From assembly GCF_000417875.1 (NCBI RefSeq), contig NW_006920875.1, positions 674,750 through 696,729 on the forward strand: DNA of 21,980 nt, written 5' to 3'. The notes under the pieces were generated by a model. The model had not been told where the DNA came from. It saw nothing but the letters and a program-made list of their open reading frames with translations, and did no database searches. Position 1 is the first letter of the stretch, and every line of letters begins with the position of its first letter. The translations under genes were made by a program, and so were the position numbers. Shown here one piece after another: positions 1 to 9,132 of the stretch. The stretch is from Pseudozyma flocculosa PF-1 (taxonomy: Eukaryota; Basidiomycota; Ustilaginomycetes; Ustilaginales; Ustilaginaceae).

Positions 1-58
1 GAGAGAGTAGAGAGAGTGAGGAGAGAGAGAGAGAGAGAGAGCGTGTGTGTCTGTGTGG
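1..58. repeat. GA then GT dinucleotide microsatellite
   Basis: Imperfect GA repeats run to about base 41 and pass directly into a GT-rich run ending near base 58. Read on the minus strand this is a CT-rich tract close to the left edge. Such tracts are common in fungal promoters and 5' leaders, so it may belong to a minus-strand gene that starts outside the window; that is inference. Confidence 0.85.
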
Positions 59-418
59 CTGATTAGAAAGGGGCTCAGTTGGACGATGGGGTCATGCTAG
101 GGGTTGAGCTTGTCGGAGCGTGGGCCGTCGCACTGGCATCCTCGCGGCCGCCCGCTGTGAGGGAGCGTGGTTAGAGGCGGGGCGCGATCAGGGGAAAGCA
201 AAGAGTGGTGTTGAGGAGCAGGCGGTGACGACGTGTTGACGGCCAGGCGGCTCCGGCAGTGGGGGAAAGACGGGCTGGCCGGGCTGGGCTGGGGTGTGCT
301 GTGCCCGTCGATCTTCCGATGGACCAGAGGCGAGATCAGGGGCAGCGCGGCGAGACAATGGCAGCGGCGGCGGCGAGGTGGGAGGTATCGATGGCGAGGG
401 GGCGGATCGCGGGGTCTC

Positions 419-511
419 GTGGTGGTGGTGGTGGTGGTGGTGGTGGCGGGGGCGATGTTGCGGGCGGCGGTGGCGGTGGTGGTGGTGGTGATGGTGGTGG
501 TGGTGGTGGCA
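419..511. repeat. GGT trinucleotide microsatellite, two runs
   Basis: A nearly perfect GGT run at about 419-447 is followed by a second, slightly degenerate run at about 470-511, separated by GGC/GGCGG-rich sequence. Depending on the frame it would encode poly-Gly, poly-Trp or poly-Val, and poly-Thr on the minus strand, so open frames across it are not evidence of coding. Confidence 0.9.
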
Positions 512-2262
512 GACGGGCCGACGACGACGGCAGCGGCGATTAACACCAGCAGGCTACTCCTGACGAGGGCGAGAGGGGGCTGGTGATGGCGATCAGTCAG
601 GAAAGAGAGAGGCTGCAGGCAGGCCAGCGAGAGAAGCAAGGCAAAGAGCACAGCTAGCACAGCAAACCAGGCAGGCAACCAACAGCAATAAGCAAGCAAG
701 CAGCACGTTCGGATCGCCGCTGCACTCTGCGCTGTCGTTGCGCCAACCAAGCCCGTCTGGCACGCCTACCCATGCACGCACGCACGCGCACACGTACACG
801 TACGACCAGCAGCAGCCCGCCTGCCGTGCGTACGAGCGTCGTGAGCGGCCCGCCATGAAATCACGGGAAAAAAAGGCGAGGCAAAATGGGCAAACAGCGC
901 AGGCGGGCTGGCCAGCGGCGTTTGGCTAGCGGGCTGGCTAGTGGGCTGGCTTGCTTTTTGGCGGGCGACGGCTCATCAGGGTCCATCCACGCAGGCCAAC
1001 CAACACCGCCTGCCTGCCTGCCACCAGCCTGGCCTGGCAGGCCTGCCTACGCCTACCCTCTGTCGCGACGCCGACCCTTGAGCAGCTGAGCCCACGCTCA
1101 CCCTCCGGCCTCCCATCAGACTGCCGAGGAAGCAGACGGGCAAACCAGCAGCACCGCCACGCCGGCCCAGCCGATGATATGGAAGCGCAGCACCGTACCC
1201 ACGGCGACGCCTGGCGCGCGTCACGTACACACGCTCTCGCTGCGGCAGGCAAGCAGGCAAGATCGAGCGACGACAGGCTAGGTAGGCCCTAGTTGGGCGC
1301 GCGACGAGACGTCGACAGGTGCCGGACACCTCTCTCTCTTCCAAGTCGCATCCCTTTAGCCCCCTCCTCGATCGGCCATCATGAAGCTCGCCGCAGCTCT
1401 GCCGCGGTGGCGCCCAGTGCCATGGCCGCCGCCACGGCCAAACAGATGGACTGCTCACGCTTGACGGCGGACACGCTGGCACGGCGATACTGCGGGGTCG
1501 ACCGCTTCTACCGAGGCCTGCCTGCCTGTTCTCTCGGGCCCGGCGGTAAGTTGCCAGCCTCCGAACCGCTGCACGATGGGCTCCGACGCTTTGACGGTGC
1601 GCTGCGGAGACCTTCACGGTAGATCTGAGCCCCTGGATCCGTGAGGGAGCTCACCCGGGCGCACGCGGGGACCTGCGCTTCTGCTGTGGCTCAGGCTTGG
1701 ATGGCACATCGTTTGGCTTCGAGCCGCAGCCGGTCCATCCATGCCTCGGCCCAGGAGACCAACGACGTGCAACGCCATCCTTCCGGCCCGATGGCCATCG
1801 TAGGGCTCTGCATAGCATCGGTTTTGCCAGTCCGTATCACGTAAAAGCATGCGGCAGCGGCGATGGGCAGGCACACCCACCCACGTAGTACCTGCTCCTG
1901 CCGGCCACTCCTTCGAGGGGACTGACCACGGCACGCGCCAGAAACGGCGGCGGTCCAGGTGTCCCCGGCCGGTGGGGCGCATCCGCAGCACAGCAAGGCA
2001 GGCAGGAAGGCAGGCCCTGCTCCGTCCTGTCCTCCGGCGCGGTGATTGTGGCAGCGGGGATCGAGAAGAGGATAAATGAGGAGGCTCGTCCAGGCGGGGT
2101 GGGCCAGCAGATCGTCGACGCCTCGCATCGCCCCACAAAGAACGACTTGCGCCACCTCGGTGAGCCCAACTTCCTCGGCCGTCCTGTTGCTCCGATGAGC
2201 GCCAGATGCTGATGCTTCTCCACCGTCGTCCTTTCTGGTCGCGCACAGCACAGGACGCAACC

Positions 2263-2535
2263 ATGAACCTCGTCGCCGTCGTCGCAATCGCAACCACTGC
2301 CCTGCTGGCGTCCTCGGGGGCCGAGGCGGGCATCATCAAGCTGGACACGTGGCGCGCCCTCTCGGACGACGGCAGGATCACCTACCGGTGCACCGTCGAC
2401 CCGAGCGCCAGGTCCTACTTCCTCGGTCCCGCAGGCTGCAAACCGACGGGCGACTGCTACATGAGCTACGATGCCCTCTCCATGACCTGCGATGCCATGG
2501 GCGGTGGTATGGACAGCTACGACACGCCCAAATAG
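2263..2535 (+). CDS. Small secreted protein with four cysteines, 90 aa
   Basis: No family was recognised. The first about 22 residues form a clear signal peptide: a short N-region, a hydrophobic core (LVAVVAIATTALLA), then SSGAEA with likely cleavage before GIIKLD. The predicted mature chain is about 68 residues with Cys at 43, 59, 65 and 76 (spacing X15, X5, X10), so two disulfides are possible. There is no transmembrane segment after the signal. In-frame ATGs also occur at 2206 and 2212, but the start at 2263 was chosen because it puts the hydrophobic core at the N-terminus. The frame is uninterrupted and ends in TAG. Size, secretion and cysteine content match small secreted proteins that often act as effectors in plant-associated fungi; the role is inference. 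It is not related by eye to the larger secreted family at 9718-18244. Confidence 0.65.
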   Translation: MNLVAVVAIATTALLASSGAEAGIIKLDTWRALSDDGRITYRCTVDPSARSYFLGPAGCKPTGDCYMSYDALSMTCDAMGGGMDSYDTPK

Positions 2536-3094
2536 GTCAGGGCGGCAGCACAAGGGCGACCGATGCCGTCGCCCTCCAGCACTGGCCCTTGAGACTGGGG
2601 ACGTGGGTCGACGGGCGGTCATGATGGTGCCGGGAGGTTGATCGAGGAAAGAAGGAGTCACCCTTCCAGCAGTAGAGTAGCAGTACGCAGACGACCATTC
2701 ACGGTCTCGACTTGCCGCTTGACATGGTCATCCTCTGCGTGGGCGCGAGATTCGCCCGCTGCTCGTCCACGACGCTCCTGGCACACGTCGCTGCCGCCCA
2801 GTCTGTCGGCCCGTCTCGGGTGATCCCGTGTGGCGGATCACGGCGGCCGCCACCGTCTGATCTGCCAGACATGGCCTCCTAGACTTGGTATCGTCGAGGA
2901 GACCGCCGTTGGCCACGCAGGGGCAGGTTCGCCGGGCCCTCTCGCGCGAGACGATGTCGTGGGTCGCGGCGGATCTCCTCCACGTCCCATCGCCTTCCGT
3001 TTCCTGACTCCCGACCACAACCACCACCACCACCCTCTGCTCTCCATCACGGCGTCGCACCGGCTCGATCCTCGACCTTGACATCCGCCGCGAT
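2536..3094 (+). other. Intergenic stretch before the Gag-like gene
   Basis: No gene is supported. Frames on both strands are short and Arg/Pro-rich. A pyrimidine-rich stretch with CCACCA repeats near 3018-3036 precedes the next start codon and could be its 5' leader. Confidence 0.5.
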
Positions 3095-4129
3095 ATGACC
3101 ACCGAGCCAAGCTTCGCCGATGCACGCCTGAGCGCCGTCGAGGCGCGGCTGGACGAGGTCCAGGGCGTCGTCGCGCAGCTGCAACACTACATCCGAAGCG
3201 ACCCCGCTCCGGCAACCGCGTCCGAGCCGTCGCCTTCGTCTTCTTCGTCGTCATCGACGTTGTCCTTGGCTCCGCGACCGCAGCCGCGTCCGCAGCAAGG
3301 GCAGGGGCAGGGGCAGGAGCTGTCGCACGATGACTGCCCATCCACCGCAGCACGGCAAGACACGCCGAGCCGCACCGACGCCGCCACCGCCATCGCCAAC
3401 AACACGCCGTCGCAGCTCACCGACATCTTCCCCTGGCTCTCCGTATCGACGATCGCAAGGATACCCAGGGGTGCGTTCCGACCCGTCCTGCTGCCCACCC
3501 TCGCCGATCCGCTCAACACGCTGGTCAACAAGGCCGAGCTGCTGCGGTACCTCGACGATGCGCCGCGCTCCGACGACGACGACGAGTACGACTACGATAC
3601 CGACGATGCGGTGCACGTCCACCTCGACTGGAAGCACGACCGGTCCGCTGCCCTCGCACGCTCCCTGCCCACCCCCGCTGCATTCGCATACTGCTGGACG
3701 CTCTTCACGACAATCGCAGCACACAGCTCCCGGGATCCTCTGTTGGGCGCCGCGTTGGCGTCGCACCAGCTGCGGATCCTCAAACACTCGGCAACGTACG
3801 AGTGGAAGGCCGTGATGCACTACCACCTCGCCTTTCACTGCCGATATGCCGCCGACCTCTCGAGCCAGGTGTGGTCCAAAGACGATGTCGGGCTGAGGGA
3901 CAGGATCCTCGTTCGATCCGTGGCGCGAACTGCGAGCCGTCGTACGTCGTCATCGTCGTTGTCGTTGTCGTTGTCGTCGTCATCGTCGTCTCCCCGTTCA
4001 CTCTGTTCGATGGCGGCGGCGGCGGCGGCGCCGGCCAGGGAACGGGATCTTCTGACTGTGCCCACCCGTCCTAGGACGATGGAGGACGTGGTTGCGCCTC
4101 GTCCCACGCGACGCAGGCGCATCTGCTGA
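3095..4129 (+). CDS. Gag-like hypothetical protein, 344 aa
   Basis: The frame is complete from ATG to TGA. Residues 7-33 are a short amphipathic helix, probably a coiled coil. Residues 38-105 are low complexity (poly-Ser, then GQGQGQ). Residues 107-275 are the only ordered-looking part: a Trp/Pro/Leu segment (IFPWLSVSTIARIP, 111-124), an acidic insert (159-171), and a helical segment with a Trp at 201, SHQLRILKHSATYEW (223-237), YHLAFHCR (243-250) and VW.KDD (259-264). The order F..W - H..I - YxW - Yh..Fh - W resembles the helical Gag-like region found next to reverse transcriptases of tyrosine-recombinase (DIRS-type) and related fungal retroelements. This is recognition by pattern, not by alignment. 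The C-terminus is poly-Ser and poly-Ala with a basic PTRRRRIC end that could be a nuclear signal. No reverse transcriptase, protease, integrase or flanking repeat was found, so it is either a solo remnant or a host gene derived from one. The last about 70 residues, encoded by TCG/TCGTC repeats, are the least certain. Confidence 0.55.
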   Translation: MTTEPSFADARLSAVEARLDEVQGVVAQLQHYIRSDPAPATASEPSPSSSSSSSTLSLAPRPQPRPQQGQGQGQELSHDDCPSTAARQDTPSRTDAATAIANNTPSQLTDIFPWLSVSTIARIPRGAFRPVLLPTLADPLNTLVNKAELLRYLDDAPRSDDDDEYDYDTDDAVHVHLDWKHDRSAALARSLPTPAAFAYCWTLFTTIAAHSSRDPLLGAALASHQLRILKHSATYEWKAVMHYHLAFHCRYAADLSSQVWSKDDVGLRDRILVRSVARTASRRTSSSSLSLSLSSSSSSPRSLCSMAAAAAAPARERDLLTVPTRPRTMEDVVAPRPTRRRRIC

Positions 4130-4684
4130 GCCACCCCTTCGTCTGTTGGTGCCACACGCGACGCTTCCAGCCGTCCATCGACTTCCATCTTGGGCCCATG
4201 TCATGATCGCAGAAGCGACCACACCGCCGAGTCACGCTCTACATCGATACCCCAGCTGCTTCTGGATCTGCAGATCCATGCCGCCCCCCGTTGCCGAGCA
4301 GGGCCAAACTCGACCCGTCGGCTTGCCAGCACACGTCCTACACGGCGCGGAGCCAGCCCTTCCCAGCCGCTCCTCTTTTTCTGCGATGCATCCTTTCCTT
4401 CGAGACTTACCTGGTCCGCCTCGCCTCGACGAGGGAGTTGTCCGGCTGCGCGTCCGTGTCCGCATCCACGGCACTTTGCTATGGCCGCCTTCGGCAGCGC
4501 CGGCGCGGCCCGACGTTAAATCGCACGCAGTGAGGATTGACGATACGAGTACAGGGACCGGACACCCGGATCGAATGGGGATACAAGTACAGAACGAGGT
4601 GCTCGACGTGCGGGCCGAGCAGAGCAGGGCAGGGCAGAGTTGGAGATCGCACGGTGCGACGGGGACGCGCGCGCGCTTCTCCCG
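4130..4684. other. Intergenic stretch between convergent genes
   Basis: This lies between the 3' ends of the Gag-like gene (plus) and the CENP-K-like gene (minus). Open frames cross it on both strands but none has a recognisable motif. It presumably holds both 3' UTRs and polyadenylation sites; no clear signal was picked out. Confidence 0.5.
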
Positions 4685-6145
4685 TCAGGCCCGGGCCCTC
4701 GTTGGGCGGCCAAAGGCGACGAGGCGCAGCTTGCGCGCGTCGCGCGGGTGCTGGACGGCAAAGTTGGCGCGCACCGCCAGCTCGACGAGGGCCGGCTCGT
4801 AGCTGCGCTGCGGCCGGTCGCCCACCGCCCCACCGTCGATCGGACCAGTCACCTGCAGGTATGGGTCCTGCGGCACGTCCCAGGCGCGGTTCATGAGTTC
4901 CTGCAGGGCGAGCGTGGTAGTGGCGGTGGTGGCAGGAGGAGGCAGACGAAGGTAAGGGAAGAAAGGGGCAGAGTCGCAGACACTCGGTCAGCCGGAGGAG
5001 CCGTCGCCGACGGTGCATCAAGCGGTCGCGATGCGACGGTCCGGACGCTGCGCACCTCGATAAAGAAGCGCATCGACTTGACGCGCTGGCGGTCGTCAAA
5101 GAGGTTCGAAGTGAGCTTGATGAGCTGGCCGAGCAGGCTGCGCATCTGCGTGTCGTGCGCCTCAGTCTTGCGCTGGAGCTTCTTGAGGACCTCTTCGCTG
5201 CCCTGCTCGCGCTCGTCCGCCAGGCGAGCCTCGACTTGGTCGAGACGCTTGCGCAGGCCGGCCTCGACGATGCGCAGGTCTGCCAAGAGCTGCGTGTCCG
5301 AGGCGAGCAGCGACTGCTCGGTCGTCAGCTGGCGCTCGAGGCGCGGCAGGATGGCAGCGTACTGCGAGCAGAGGTCTGCCAGCGCTGCGCGGGTCGTCGT
5401 CGCCGACACGGCCGAGGGCAGCGGCTCGGGGGCGTGGGCGAGGTCTGCAGGCGGGCGCGAGGGCGAGAGGCGAGAGCAGGAGGGCGCGATAGGACGAGGC
5501 GGGCAGTCAGCGCCGACGAAGCGCCGAGCCCGGAGAAAGGGCGCGCAGCTCACCATTCTGGAGTCGGTCTATCTCCCAATCAAGCCGTTCGAGCTCGAGC
5601 TGGGTGGGCAGTCGGCAGTCGGGCGGTCGGAGCGTGTCAGCGGCGCGGTCCGAGACAGGGCGCGAGAGCGAGAGGAAGGAGGCAGACTGCCTGGCTCACC
5701 TCTTTTGCAACACGAGATGCAGACAGAGACGGGCGCTGCTCATCTGCGCGTGTTGATTGCTGCTCTACGAGCTGTGCCAGTCTCTGTTGGGTGCAGGGGA
5801 TCGACGAGGATGTTGGCGGTAGGGTCGGTCAGCTCGTGCCGGCGAGACGGAGCGGGCGGCGCGAGGAGGACGCACCTCGTGTAGGTTGGCCTGAATGGCA
5901 TCGTTGCGCGCCCTTTCGTCGTGGTAGAGTTCGACGAGGCTCTGCAGGTCGAGTTCCGGGCTGACGCTGCCTGCGCCGTCTGGCGATTGGTCGTCGTCGC
6001 CGCCGTCATCGTTGGCGGTGGACGAGTCACGCGGCGGTGCTGGTGTGCTGCGCTGGTTGAGTGCCTCGGAGCGGGCGGTGGCCTGTTCGAGTGCCGTCTC
6101 GCGCAGCACGCGGACAAAGTCGACGAGTGAAGGGTCTGCGGCCAT
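4685..6145 (-). CDS. CENPK: Kinetochore protein CENP-K / Sim4 family, 5 exons
   Basis: CENP-K is a subunit of the inner-kinetochore CCAN, which links centromeric chromatin to the outer kinetochore. I assembled the exons by splice signals and frame: 6145-5876, 5783-5700, 5599-5554, 5444-5056 and 4900-4685, giving 334 aa. Introns are 92, 100, 109 and 155 nt, all GT..AG, with donors such as GTGCGT and GTGAGC and acceptors CAG. Residues about 66-250 are charged, heptad-rich coiled coil (LDLQSLVELYHDE, LELERLDWEIDRLQN, LLASDTQLLADLR, LGQLIKL). The C-terminus carries the diagnostic part: VPQDPY (272-277) and YEPALVELAVR..FAVQHPRD..KLRLVAF (297-326), matching the conserved CENP-K end in which a DPY motif precedes a PPYVELL..GIALRHPED..RIRLEAF-type segment. 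Residues 280-294 could instead be a 45-nt intron (4852-4808; GTGACT..CCGCAG), which would give 319 aa and spacing closer to animal CENP-K. The start ATG at 6145 gives a clean exon 1 of 90 codons. Least certain is the 46-nt third exon. Confidence 0.75.
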
Positions 6146-6164
6146 GGCCGTGCAGGTCTGGGAC

Positions 6165-6310
6165 GATTGTTCCGGTGGTTGGGAGCGGCTACTCCGCTGG
6201 TTGGGGCGGCTCCTCCGATGGTCGGCACGGCTGCTCCGATGGTTTGGGAGGCTCCTCCGGTGGTTGGATCGGCTGGTCTGGTGTTTGGAGCGGCTGTTCC
6301 GATCCCTGAG
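6165..6310. repeat. Degenerate about 15-30-bp tandem repeat
   Basis: The words GGTTGGGAGCGGCT, GGTTGGGGCGGCTCCTCCGA, GGTCGGCACGGCTGCTCCGA, GGTTTGGGAGGCTCCTCCGG, GGTTGGATCGGCTGG and TTTGGAGCGGCTGTTCCGA follow one another as variants of one unit, immediately upstream of the CENP-K-like start. Unit length varies, so the repeat is imperfect. Confidence 0.7.
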
Positions 6311-6347
6311 GCGGCTGCTCCGAAAATGTGTTGAAACAGGGCGAGAG

Positions 6348-6380
6348 ATGGTGGTGGTGGTGGTGGTGGTGGTGGTGGTT
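6348..6380. repeat. GGT trinucleotide microsatellite
   Basis: An uninterrupted run of about ten GGT units lies in the divergent intergenic region about 250 bases before the helicase start. It resembles the runs at 419-511. Confidence 0.9.
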
Positions 6381-6630
6381 GGGTCAACGAGGCCCAGCGT
6401 GGCCAGGCCTGGCCAGGCAAGCTCGGTGTTGGTCTCTCGCGTCGCGCTTTGGCTGCCTCGCCTCTTGGGCCTCTGCACAGCTGCTGCTGGAAGAGGTGGA
6501 GGGCAACTCGGCTTTTCTCCTTCGCATCCTTCTGACCGCCATCGCCATCGCCATCACCACCATCCCCTTCGCCTCCTCCCTCAGTCTTTTCTCCTGTCTG
6601 CTCGGCCCGCCCGCCCTTGTGCCGCACCCC

Positions 6631-9132
6631 ATGCTGCGCTCAGCTCGTCGCACCGTGCTGCAAGGTGCGAGGACATCCGCACTGGGGCTTCTCCAGGGCG
6701 CAACGGCGGCAGTCCGCTCCCAACTCGCCTCGACGGCCGCACTCCGCCCAACAGCGCCTTGGTGCCCGCCGGCCCGCCCTCACACTCATTCGGCGCTTCG
6801 TCCCATCGCCGCTCGATGCCGCGCAGAGGTGCTCAGCACGACGGACACATCAGCAGCACCGGACACTACAACTTCACCCGCCCGTCGCTCTGCATCTTCC
6901 TCTGCCGCCCCGCACCACGGCGTGCAGCTGCGGCCGTACCAGGAAGAGTGCATCCAAGAGTGCCTCGCCGCAATCAGCGGCGGCGTCACTCGCATCGGCG
7001 TATCGTCACCAACAGGAAGCGGAAAGACGACCATCTTCACCCACCTCATCGACCGCATCCCCGCCCGCTCCCGGTCAAGCCCTACGTCCCTCCGCGACGA
7101 CGTCGAAGACGACAGCTCGGCTGCCTCCTCGTCGTCCGCCCCGCTCGCCGCCGACCGCGTCCTCGTGCTGGTCAACTCCATTGAGCTCGCTCTCCAGGCC
7201 GCCGCGTCCATATCCTCGACCTTCCCCGAAAAGCTCGTCGAGATCGAGCAGGGCGCAAAGTTCCGCGCATCCGGCTTCGCCGACGTCACCGTCGCCACCG
7301 TCCAGACCCTCCATCGCAGCAAGGAGCGCCTGGAAAAGTTAAATCCGGCCCTCTTCAAGGCCCTCATCGTCGACGAGGCCCACCACGCTGCAGCTCCATC
7401 CTACCGCGACGTGCTCGCCCACTTTGACCCAGACGTCGCCAACGCTGCCAACATCGACGAGGGCGATGCCGCCAGTGCCGACGACCCTGCCGATGCACCC
7501 ACCGGCTCCAAGATCCCCATCGTCGGCTTCTCGGCCACCTTTACCCGCCACGACGGCCTGGCGCTTGGCAAGGTCTTTGAGCGCATCGTCTTTCACAAGG
7601 ATTTCCTCGAGATGATTGGCGAAAAGTGGCTCTGCCCCATACGCTTTACGTCGATCCGCGCCGACATCGACCTCGCCTCGGTCAAGCTCTCGTCGGCCAG
7701 CGCCGCCGCCGACTTCCAGGCGTCGTCGCTCGCGGCCGTCGTCAACACGCCCGCCGTCAACCGCCTCGTGCTCAAGGCCTGGGAGGAGCGCGCGCGCGGG
7801 CAGCGCAGGTCGACGCTCGTGTTCGCCGTCAACGTGCAGCACGTCGAGGACCTCACCCGCACCTTTTGCGACGCCGGCATCGAGGCGCGCTGCCTCCACG
7901 GCGGCACCCCGATGCTCGAACGCCGCCAGCTCCTCCAAGACTTCCGCGCGGGCCGCTTCCCCGTCCTGGTCAACTGCGCCATCCTGACCGAGGGCGCCGA
8001 CGTGCCTGCCATCGACTGCGTGCTCCTCGCCCGCCCCACGCGCTCGCGCAACCTCTTTTCCCAGATGATCGGCCGCGGGCTCCGACTGTCGCCCCAGACG
8101 GGCAAGCACGACTGCCTCATCCTCGACATCGTCGGCAATCTCCAAAAGGGCGTCGTGTGCACGCCGACCCTGTTTGGCCTCGATCCGGACGAGATGATCG
8201 ACGGCGAGACGGTTCAGTCGCTCCAGGAACGCGCCGAGATGGCCGACGACGCGCTGCTGGGCGACGACGGCCAGGCCGACGCCGACGCCGACGACGCCGA
8301 CGCCCTCAGCATCGCGCAGTCCACCACGCTCACCTACATCGACTACGACGACCCCTTCCAGCTGCACAAGGCGATGCAGGCGCGCTCGCGGGTCGTCGAG
8401 ACCATGTCGCCCAACGCCTGGGTCGACTGCGGCGCCCAGACCTACATCCTCGACGTCCCGCGGTTCGGCTTCGTCCGCGTCGAGCGGCTCGAGGACGACG
8501 CCGAAGAGACGCAGCAGAGCGATCGAGATGCTGCGACTGCCCACGGCACCGGCGACGGAGCGCAGGATGGCAAGCCACGCTGGGTGTCGCATTTCACACC
8601 GGTCAATTCGGATGCCGACGAGAGCATGGCCGCCATGGGCGGAGGCGGAGGTCGCGGGCCCCGGCGTTTCGGCGTCGCCCGGTCGCCGTACCGGCGCGCC
8701 CGCCGCGTGCTCGAGTCGTCGGACCTCGAGGGCGCGATCCGCGGTAGCGATGGATACGTCCAGAAGCAGATCCTGCGCGGCAGCCCGCAGCTCTACTCGA
8801 CGCTCAGCCGGTACGCAAAGTGGCGCAGCACCCGCGCCTCGGATAGCCAGCGCAAGCTTGTCGAAAAGCGGCTCGGCCTGACCAAGGCGCTGGCGAGCCA
8901 AGTGGCGGCGACCTCGTCGGACCCTTCGACCTCGTCGTCGGTGACTTCGGTGGTGTCGGCCACCGCTTCGCTGACCAAGGGCCAGGCGTCGGTCATCCTG
9001 ACGCGGCTGATGCACGGCGCCAAGGCCCGGTGGCAGCAGAGGGCCAAGCACTCGAACAAGCTCTGGAAGCAGGCCGAAAAGGAGCGCGCGCGCGTCCAGA
9101 GCGAGACGGTCCAGGTCGGCCCGCTGCGCTAG
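6631..9132 (+). CDS. IRC3: Mitochondrial SF2 DEAD/H-box helicase, IRC3-like, 833 aa
   Basis: This is an ATP-dependent superfamily 2 helicase of the yeast Irc3 type, which in yeast acts on mitochondrial DNA and branched structures. Start ATG 6631 was chosen because it begins an Arg/Leu/Ala/Ser-rich N-terminus (MLRSARRTVLQGARTS...) with no acidic residue until 66, a good mitochondrial targeting sequence. The frame stays open upstream to 6328, but that part is encoded by a GGT microsatellite and was excluded. Motifs in order: Q-like LRPYQEECI (100-108), Walker A SPTGSGKT (126-133, Lys132), Ia LVNSIELALQA, VATVQT, Walker B VDEAHH (247-252), motif III SAT (301-303), motif IV LVFAVNV, motif V ILTEGADVPAID, and motif VI QMIGRGLR (478-485). 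Key catalytic residues are all present. A Ser/Asp-rich insert (about residues 150-170) sits between Walker A and Ia, and another acidic stretch with DADADDADA repeats follows the helicase core. The C-terminal tail (about 500-833) is long; yeast Irc3 is shorter overall (about 690 aa). No intron is needed. Confidence 0.9.
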   Translation: MLRSARRTVLQGARTSALGLLQGATAAVRSQLASTAALRPTAPWCPPARPHTHSALRPIAARCRAEVLSTTDTSAAPDTTTSPARRSASSSAAPHHGVQLRPYQEECIQECLAAISGGVTRIGVSSPTGSGKTTIFTHLIDRIPARSRSSPTSLRDDVEDDSSAASSSSAPLAADRVLVLVNSIELALQAAASISSTFPEKLVEIEQGAKFRASGFADVTVATVQTLHRSKERLEKLNPALFKALIVDEAHHAAAPSYRDVLAHFDPDVANAANIDEGDAASADDPADAPTGSKIPIVGFSATFTRHDGLALGKVFERIVFHKDFLEMIGEKWLCPIRFTSIRADIDLASVKLSSASAAADFQASSLAAVVNTPAVNRLVLKAWEERARGQRRSTLVFAVNVQHVEDLTRTFCDAGIEARCLHGGTPMLERRQLLQDFRAGRFPVLVNCAILTEGADVPAIDCVLLARPTRSRNLFSQMIGRGLRLSPQTGKHDCLILDIVGNLQKGVVCTPTLFGLDPDEMIDGETVQSLQERAEMADDALLGDDGQADADADDADALSIAQSTTLTYIDYDDPFQLHKAMQARSRVVETMSPNAWVDCGAQTYILDVPRFGFVRVERLEDDAEETQQSDRDAATAHGTGDGAQDGKPRWVSHFTPVNSDADESMAAMGGGGGRGPRRFGVARSPYRRARRVLESSDLEGAIRGSDGYVQKQILRGSPQLYSTLSRYAKWRSTRASDSQRKLVEKRLGLTKALASQVAATSSDPSTSSSVTSVVSATASLTKGQASVILTRLMHGAKARWQQRAKHSNKLWKQAEKERARVQSETVQVGPLR

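Larger units (their letters stand above)
1..2262. other. Gene-poor left flank with low-complexity DNA
   Basis: No convincing gene is visible. The open frames here, the longest about 270 codons on the minus strand around 1837-2661, are Arg/Pro/Ala/Ser-rich with no recognisable motif, and overlap one another on both strands as expected in GC-rich DNA. The stretch holds a GA/GT microsatellite (1-58), GGT runs (419-511), CA-rich sequence near 775-800, and repeated GGCTGGC and GCCTGCCTG words around 900-1060 and 1245-1265. A TATA-like GATAAAT at 2071 lies about 190 bases before the next gene. The part next to the left edge may be upstream sequence of a gene further left. Confidence 0.6.
6146..6630. 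promoter_or_regulatory. Shared divergent upstream region
   Basis: The CENP-K-like gene starts at 6145 on the minus strand and the helicase at 6631 on the plus strand, so these 485 bases must hold both 5' regions. Left to right there are Trp/Gly-frame repeats of a degenerate GG(T/C)TGG..GCTCCTCCGATGGT unit (about 6165-6310), a GGT microsatellite, and a pyrimidine-rich block (about 6510-6600) next to the helicase start. No TATA box was found. Plus-strand reading frames are open across it but the encoded poly-Trp is clearly non-coding. Confidence 0.6.

Noticed and set aside
97..750. Minus-strand frame with a hydrophobic start and poly-Thr
   Set aside because: Its core is translated microsatellite (GGT runs) and low-complexity sequence; no family features beyond one hydrophobic stretch.
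1614..2661. Overlapping minus-strand frames of 200-274 codons
   Set aside because: They overlap one another and the small secreted protein gene, are Arg/Pro/Ser-rich, and show no conserved motif.
6328..6630. N-terminal extension of the helicase from an earlier in-frame start
   Set aside because: It is encoded by the GGT microsatellite (poly-Trp) and would bury the mitochondrial presequence that starts at 6631.
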